Below, one piece after another: positions 23,510 through 28,339 of a stretch of 28,339 nt of DNA; position 1 is the stretch's first letter, and the number at the start of each line of letters is the position of its first letter. Made by a program: the position numbers and the translations under genes. The DNA is from Cesiribacter sp. (GTDB lineage: Bacteria; Bacteroidota; Bacteroidia; Cytophagales; Cyclobacteriaceae): NCBI GenBank assembly GCA_030147305.1, contig JASLAE010000124.1, positions 1-28,339 on the forward strand. The letters are read 5' to 3'. Under the pieces are notes generated by a model, which was given only the letters and a program-made list of their open reading frames with translations, did no database searches and had not been told where the DNA came from.

Positions 23510-25783
23510 TTAAGCATCTGAGCCTTCCTGCAGCTTTATCAGGTTTAAGGCAGAACCAGCCCAGAACCAGCCAATCTGGCCTTCGTTGTAGGTATGGTTT
23601 ACTTTAAATTCATCAGTTGCACCATCGGCGTGCGTAAGCTTAACAGTAAGCGGAACTTCCGGTCTAAAGTTTTCAATGCCTAAAATGTCGATGACATCAG
23701 CTTCCTGTACCTTGTTGTAATCTGCAGGATCTGCAAAAGTGATTGCAAGCATGCCCTGCTTTTTAAGGTTTGTTTCGTGAATACGGGCAAAGGACTTCAC
23801 CAGTATAGCCCGGACACCCAGGTGACGAGGTTCCATGGCAGCATGCTCGCGGCTGGAGCCTTCCCCGTAGTTATCATCGCCTACTACTACTGTACCAATG
23901 CCTTCACGCTTGTAATGGCGGGCGGTAGCAGGCACTTCACCTGATTCGCCGGTCAATACATTCTTCACCTTGTTGGTGGCTTCGTTAAAGTAGTTTACTG
24001 CGCCAATTAACATGTTGTTTGAGATGTTGTCCAGGTGGCCACGGTATTTCAACCATGGGCCGGCCATGGAAATATGGTCAGTAGTACACTTGCCTTTTGC
24101 TTTAATCAGCAGGCGCAGGCCTTCAAAATCTGCCGGTTTGTTGGGTCTGAACGGATCCAACAGCTGCAGGCGGTCAGAGTCTGGTTTTACCACAACCTGT
24201 ACCTGGCTTCCATCGGCAGCTGGCTCTTGGTAACCTGCATCTTCCACAGCAAAGCCTTTGGGCGGAAGTTCAATACCCATCGGCTCATCCAGCATTACAT
24301 CTTGTCCGTCTGCATTGCGCAAAGTATCCTTTAATGGGTTAAAGGTTAAGTCTCCTGCAATGGTCATGGCTGTTACAATTTCAGGAGAAGCCACAAATGC
24401 ATGCGTATTGGGGTTACCGTCGTTACGCTTGGCGAAATTACGGTTGAACGAAGTAATGATCGAATTTTTGCGGCTTGGGTCCTTCATGTGACGGGCCCAC
24501 TGTCCAATGCAGGGTCCGCAGGCGTTTGCCAGCACCACCCCACCAATTTGGGTAAAGGGCTCCAGAAGTCCGTCCCGTTCTGTGGTATAGCGTACCAGTT
24601 CAGAACCAGGGGTTACCGTAAATTCAGATTGTACTTTTAATTTTTTGTTGATGGCCTGTGTAGCTACTGAAGCAGCACGGGTAATGTCTTCGTAGCTTGA
24701 GTTGGTGCAGGAACCGATCAGGCCTACTTCCAGCTCTTCAGGCCAGCCATGCTCTTTTACAGCTTTGGCAAATTCAGAGATTGGCCAGGCAGCGTCTGGT
24801 GTAAACGGGCCGTTAATGTGTGGCTCCAGTTCGCTCAGGTTGATTTCTATTACCTGGTCATAGAATTTCTCCGGATCTGCATAAACCTCTTCATCGGCCC
24901 GCAGGTGTTCACGTACCCGTTCTGCTTCGGCAGCTACATCAGCACGCTCGGTCATTTCCAGATAAGCACGCATGGTATCGCTATAGGCGAACACAGATGT
25001 GGTTGCACCAATCTCGGCACCCATGTTACAGATAGTACTTTTGCCAGTACAGCTGATGGCATCGGCACCTTCTCCAAAATATTCTACAATATAACCGGTA
25101 CCACCTTTTACGGTAAGAATACCCGCTACCTTAAGGATTACGTCTTTCGCGGCAGTCCAGCCACTAAGGCGGCCGGTCAGTTTAATGCCGATCAGCTTGG
25201 GGAATTTCAATTCCCAGGCCATACCTGCCATCACATCTACAGCATCGGCACCGCCCACACCAATGGCGATCATGCCCAGGCCACCAGCATTTGGCGTATG
25301 AGAGTCGGTACCAATCATCATGCCGCCAGGGAATGCATAGTTCTCCAGCACAACCTGATGTATAATACCAGCACCCGGCTTCCAGAAGCCTATGCCATAT
25401 TTATTAGATACTGATGCCAGGAAATCATATACTTCCTTATTCACGTCATTGGCTTTTTGCAGATCTTTTGCAGCGCCAATTTCTGCCTGAATCAGGTGGT
25501 CGCAGTGAACGGTAGAAGGTACCGCCACTGTTTTTTTACCGGCCTGCATAAACTGAAGCAGTGCCATCTGCGCGGTGGCATCCTGCATTGCTACGCGGTC
25601 CGGGGCAAACTCCACATAAGATTTGCCGCGGCCAAAGGCTTCGGTAGGATCTCCCTGATAAAGGTGTGAGTAAAGAATCTTTTCTGCGAGTGTAAGCGGT
25701 TTGCCAACGATTTTGCGGGCCTTGCTAATGCGATCGCCCATTTGGCTATACACCGCTCTGATCATTTCTATGTCAAAAGCCAT
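23510..25783 (-). CDS. acn: Aconitate hydratase (mitochondrial type)
   Basis: 757 residues, the length of mitochondrial-type aconitase and shorter than E. coli AcnA. The [4Fe-4S] ligands are Cys359 (IGSCTNSS), Cys422 and Cys425 (NACGPCIGQW). Substrate-site motifs include GTDSHTPN at 158-165 and GEGSSREHAAM in the C-terminal swivelling domain. It interconverts citrate and isocitrate through cis-aconitate in the TCA cycle, in the cytoplasm. It is transcribed alone from a good -7 box about 60 bases upstream and ends at a shared terminator. Confidence 0.96.
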   Translation of the reverse strand: MAFDIEMIRAVYSQMGDRISKARKIVGKPLTLAEKILYSHLYQGDPTEAFGRGKSYVEFAPDRVAMQDATAQMALLQFMQAGKKTVAVPSTVHCDHLIQAEIGAAKDLQKANDVNKEVYDFLASVSNKYGIGFWKPGAGIIHQVVLENYAFPGGMMIGTDSHTPNAGGLGMIAIGVGGADAVDVMAGMAWELKFPKLIGIKLTGRLSGWTAAKDVILKVAGILTVKGGTGYIVEYFGEGADAISCTGKSTICNMGAEIGATTSVFAYSDTMRAYLEMTERADVAAEAERVREHLRADEEVYADPEKFYDQVIEINLSELEPHINGPFTPDAAWPISEFAKAVKEHGWPEELEVGLIGSCTNSSYEDITRAASVATQAINKKLKVQSEFTVTPGSELVRYTTERDGLLEPFTQIGGVVLANACGPCIGQWARHMKDPSRKNSIITSFNRNFAKRNDGNPNTHAFVASPEIVTAMTIAGDLTFNPLKDTLRNADGQDVMLDEPMGIELPPKGFAVEDAGYQEPAADGSQVQVVVKPDSDRLQLLDPFRPNKPADFEGLRLLIKAKGKCTTDHISMAGPWLKYRGHLDNISNNMLIGAVNYFNEATNKVKNVLTGESGEVPATARHYKREGIGTVVVGDDNYGEGSSREHAAMEPRHLGVRAILVKSFARIHETNLKKQGMLAITFADPADYNKVQEADVIDILGIENFRPEVPLTVKLTHADGATDEFKVNHTYNEGQIGWFWAGSALNLIKLQEGSDA

Positions 25784-25840
25784 GGTAGTAGGAAAAATTT
25801 AGTTCAATACCTTATAAACAACTAACAGTTGCTTTTGCGG

Positions 25841-25848
25841 CAAAGTTA
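25841..25848 (-). promoter_or_regulatory. Promoter -7 box of aconitase
   Basis: Read on the minus strand this is TAACTTTG, an exact match to TAnnTTTG. About 18 bases upstream lies TTTT rather than TTTG. Transcription would start near 25834, giving a leader of about 50 bases. Confidence 0.6.
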
Positions 25849-26247
25849 GAAATTTTGTTAAATATTAAAACCAGCCGCATGAACACTGCTTCTATATAGT
25901 AACAGTCTCACTGTTTTATTTGATTCCATTTCTTACATCCTCTCCCTTATAATCTGGCATTTTGTGCCCGAAAAAGTGTTAAAAAAGCTTAGCAGACGCA
26001 GAAAAGTATAAAATGGTGGATGTTTCCCGCTTGAGTTTTGATTTCATAGAAATAGCTGCCGGGTTTGCTATAAGTTGCAGAAAATCAAATAAATGCTCTT
26101 ATGTGATTCAATAAAGGGTTTAAAGAGGGCTATTTATTTACAATTTTCTTCCCATATTTTTTACATACGCTTTTCATTTCTGCATTTCTGCAAAGCAGGT
26201 CGGTACTTTTCATATGTAGTGATTTCAGTATTATTCAATTTTTTAAG

Positions 26248-26293
26248 AGGCTATTAACAAACATCTTTACTCTGTGATAAGGTGTAATAGCCT
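26248..26293 (+). promoter_or_regulatory. Structured element upstream of the SprB-repeat gene
   Basis: A nine-base perfect stem, AGGCTATTA (26248-26256) with TAATAGCCT (26285-26293), encloses a six-base stem, CATCTT (26262-26267) with AAGGTG (26279-26284, one G-U pair), with a five-base bulge on one side only and an 11-base loop. No T run follows, so it is not a terminator. It may be an RNA element in the leader or a DNA-level inverted repeat. Confidence 0.4.
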
Positions 26294-26355
26294 GTAACTG
26301 AATAATCTATTGATGTTTTGTCCAGGTGTGTGGCGGTGAGCCAATCAGAAATCCT

Positions 26356-26874
26356 ATGAAATACTTGATGCTTATGTTTTTGCTAGTCAGCGCTTTAACG
26401 GGTGGAATGGCGCAGCAAGCAAAGGAATTACAACTTACAGCGAATGTAAGTGAATCCGGATGCGCCGGTACCCGCCATACAGTAGCGGTAACTGCCCATG
26501 GTGGAGAAGCACCTTACACCTATAGCTGGAGTGATAGTCGCACCGGTAGCTTTAGGAATGATCTTACGGGCGGCTCATACACCTGCACCGTTACAGATGC
26601 AAACGGAAAAGTTGCCAGAAAAACTTTTAATCTGGCCCAACTACCCCAAGTGCTTACAGCAAGTGCACGGCAGGAAAAGGCAGGCGATAAGATGATGGTG
26701 CATATAGAGATAAAAGGAGGAGTAGCGCCTTATTTTTATTATTGGTATGGAGAGAAAGTTGAAGAGGAAAAATCAACAAACCGAAGTAAGCAATTAGGGG
26801 CTGGACGATACCTAGTGATAGTCCAGGATGCAAATGGATGTAGCAAACAACTTTCATTTTATATCAACATATAG
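26356..26874 (+). CDS. Small secreted SprB-repeat protein
   Basis: 172 residues from the ATG at 26356; an in-frame GTG at 26326 would add ten residues ahead of the signal and is unlikely. A signal peptide (MKYLMLMFLLVSALTGGMAQ) is followed by two related beta domains. The first has GGEAPYTYSWSD, then DLTGGSYTCTVTDANGK; the second has GGVAPYFYYWYG, then LGAGRYLVIVQDANGC. This is the SprB-repeat pattern known from gliding-motility adhesins and other type IX secretion substrates. No C-terminal type IX sorting domain is recognisable, so it may remain periplasmic or be exported differently. It begins an operon with a large related gene 13 bases downstream. Confidence 0.85.
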   Translation: MKYLMLMFLLVSALTGGMAQQAKELQLTANVSESGCAGTRHTVAVTAHGGEAPYTYSWSDSRTGSFRNDLTGGSYTCTVTDANGKVARKTFNLAQLPQVLTASARQEKAGDKMMVHIEIKGGVAPYFYYWYGEKVEEEKSTNRSKQLGAGRYLVIVQDANGCSKQLSFYINI

Positions 26875-26887
26875 CAGCGCACATAGT

Positions 26888-28339
26888 ATGAAGCAGATTT
26901 ACATAAAAGGATTGTTGTTGTTTCTGAACCTGCTATTCTTCAGCCTTGTTGCGCAAGCTCAAGCTACTACATTTGAGGTTGGAAATGTCAAGCATGCTTG
27001 TGGTGGGGCAAATAATGGTTCACTTAGTGTGGTTGTAAAAACAGGGATTGCTCCCTTTCGAGTAAGAATAATAGGTCCGAGTGATGGAAGTGTTACTGAT
27101 GTCGCACTGGACCAGATGGTAACCTTCAATGATCTTGAAGCAGGATATTATATTGTAGTAGTACAAAATGCCAATAGAACACCTGTATCGCAGGAAATTG
27201 AAGTTGAGGCTATTGATGCTGTTGCTATTGATAGTGATGATGTTACTGATAATTCATGTCAAGGTTCAGCTAATGGATCAATTACTGTAAATGTACTAGA
27301 AATCTCAGGCTCGGGTAGCTATGGATTCTCTCTTGATGGCGGAACACCTATTGAAGGTACATTAAACAATGGTGTGGTAAGTGCAATTTTCAATAATCTT
27401 AGCGGTGGTAATAACGGTGTAGCCAGAGAATACTCTGTCACTGTCATTGATAATAATTCTAATTGTACAGCCAGTGCTATCTATAGCATTAGGAACGAGT
27501 TAACCCTCACCAGCTCACTAGCAACAGTATGCCAGACTGATTCGCCTTATGATCTAACGCGCTTAGTAGTTCCAAGTGTAACAGGCGGAAATTACACATT
27601 TACTGGTACTGGTGTAAGTGGAAATACCTTTAATCCTGCGGGTTTAGCGGCGAACACATATATCCTCGATGTTCTATATGCTGTAAACGGGTGTGAAGCT
27701 ACAGGCACTATCAATATTCAAGTACTTGAGAAACCAGCTGATATACAAGTGACTACACCAGCCCCCATCTGTGTGGGTGGTGATGTAGCAGCCATCAGCT
27801 TCTTGAATGCTACCTATGACGTACAGATTTTCCGCGATGCTGCATTAACCGATGAAGTTGCTGGTGTAGGAACAACTTCCTTTGATCCTGATACCGATAC
27901 TCCATACTATAATAATAGTGAGGACGGTACCTATACATATTATATAGTACAAAGCAACAACGGCTGTTATAGCAACGCTACAGTGGTAAACGTGGTAGTA
28001 AACGCACTGCCAACCGCTACCTTTCCTTCTTCTACACTAGAGGTCTGCGATGGCGAAGACGGAAGCCTGACAGTTAATTTTACAGGTCTGCAGCCCTTTG
28101 CCCTTACTTATAACGATGGCAACCAGGATGTTACTATTGCCGATATTGCAGCAACTTCGTACAGCATCCCTGTTCTGGACGTAACGGCTGATCGGGTGAT
28201 TACCCTCATATCTGTAAGTGACGCCAATTCTTGCGGCCAGACTAATCTTGGTCTTACTGCCCAGGTGACGAAGCTCGATAAACCAGAGGTAACCCTAGCA
28301 CTGTCGGCCACTGAAGGCTGCCAGGAAGAAGGTGGGTCG
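26888..28339 (+). CDS. Large secreted repeat adhesin-like protein, 5' part
   Basis: An open frame of 484 codons runs from the ATG at 26888 to the window end with no stop, so it is partial at its 3' end. A signal peptide (MKQIYIKGLLLFLNLLFFSL, cleavage near AQAQ) precedes tandem beta-sandwich units of about 80-100 residues, each with a paired Cys (for example HACGGANNGS, NSCQGSANGS, NGCEATG and APICVGGD) and turns such as GNTFNPAG. The first unit is SprB-like; later ones resemble the Ig/PKD-like modules of Bacteroidota surface proteins. By analogy it is a cell-surface or secreted adhesin exported by the type IX system, whose sorting domain would lie beyond the window. It starts 13 bases after the small SprB-repeat gene. 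Codon use in the first third is more A/T-rich than later. Confidence 0.88.
   Translation, partial: MKQIYIKGLLLFLNLLFFSLVAQAQATTFEVGNVKHACGGANNGSLSVVVKTGIAPFRVRIIGPSDGSVTDVALDQMVTFNDLEAGYYIVVVQNANRTPVSQEIEVEAIDAVAIDSDDVTDNSCQGSANGSITVNVLEISGSGSYGFSLDGGTPIEGTLNNGVVSAIFNNLSGGNNGVAREYSVTVIDNNSNCTASAIYSIRNELTLTSSLATVCQTDSPYDLTRLVVPSVTGGNYTFTGTGVSGNTFNPAGLAANTYILDVLYAVNGCEATGTINIQVLEKPADIQVTTPAPICVGGDVAAISFLNATYDVQIFRDAALTDEVAGVGTTSFDPDTDTPYYNNSEDGTYTYYIVQSNNGCYSNATVVNVVVNALPTATFPSSTLEVCDGEDGSLTVNFTGLQPFALTYNDGNQDVTIADIAATSYSIPVLDVTADRVITLISVSDANSCGQTNLGLTAQVTKLDKPEVTLALSATEGCQEEGGS

Larger units (their letters stand above)
25784..26355. other. Intergenic interval between aconitase and the secreted-protein operon
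   Basis: About 570 A/T-rich bases between divergent genes. It holds the aconitase promoter on the left and a structured inverted repeat at 26248-26293 on the right. No gene, tRNA or insertion element is supported. Confidence 0.5.

Noticed and set aside
24749..25414. 221-codon plus-strand frame opposite aconitase
   Set aside because: Antisense shadow of a highly conserved enzyme; no independent support.
1..28339. tRNA genes, CRISPR arrays, insertion sequences, toxin-antitoxin or phage-defence genes
   Set aside because: Looked for on both strands by eye; no cloverleaf, regular repeat array, transposase, or recognisable defence domain was found.

Overview
The window reads as a piece of a chromosome from a gliding-type Bacteroidota bacterium, most likely order Cytophagales. 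This is inferred from gene content: a DUF5916 outer-membrane protein, SprB-repeat secreted proteins, a DUF4142 lipoprotein, a mitochondrial-type aconitase and the tail of an XRE/ImmA-IrrE regulator with its C-terminal cysteine cluster. It also fits the general lack of Shine-Dalgarno sequences and the several exact matches to the Bacteroidota -7 promoter box TAnnTTTG. No tRNA, rRNA, CRISPR array, insertion sequence or phage gene was seen. The species is not identified.

Layout. Positions 228-2320 (minus) hold a small unknown gene behind a lipoprotein of the M49 (DPP III-like) peptidase group. Positions 2428-6891 hold a GreA/GreB-like protein, an App1-type (DUF2183) phosphatase gene on the minus strand, and a large DUF5916 surface protein. 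Positions 7051-12024 are metabolic: a three-domain persulfide dioxygenase-rhodanese, an aldehyde dehydrogenase of the succinate-semialdehyde type, a YdcF-type membrane protein (minus) and a quinone-reductase-like MDR enzyme. A small unknown minus-strand gene follows at 12079-12408, then about 670 bases without a clear gene. Positions 13078-15053 form a tight two-gene unit (stress-type SDR plus YihY/BrkB membrane protein), convergent with a glycosyltransferase (minus). After a 630-base gap comes a TPR lipoprotein. The minus-strand stretch 18025-19338 holds a decayed regulator fragment and a DUF4142 lipoprotein. Positions 19643-23397 hold an unknown cysteine-containing protein, ferritin, a Nudix CoA-pyrophosphatase-like enzyme, a DUF819 membrane protein and a thioredoxin-like [2Fe-2S] ferredoxin. 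Aconitase lies on the minus strand at 23510-25783. The right end starts a secreted-protein operon: a small SprB-repeat protein and, 13 bases later, an open reading frame of at least 484 codons that runs off the window and encodes a secreted repeat adhesin-like protein.

How the genes fit together. Most are independent housekeeping or envelope genes, separated by well-formed hairpin terminators; three convergent pairs share one terminator between them. A loose stress and redox theme exists (persulfide detoxification, quinone reductase, stress SDR, ferritin, [2Fe-2S] protein, aconitase), but the genes are scattered over both strands, so no single pathway operon is claimed. The most notable items are the truncated and frameshifted regulator remnant (18025-18719), the secreted repeat-protein operon with a structured element upstream (26248-28339), start codons placed so close to -7 boxes that the mRNAs would be nearly leaderless, and terminator-like hairpins pressed against two start codons. 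I found no clear new defence, secretion or biosynthetic system.
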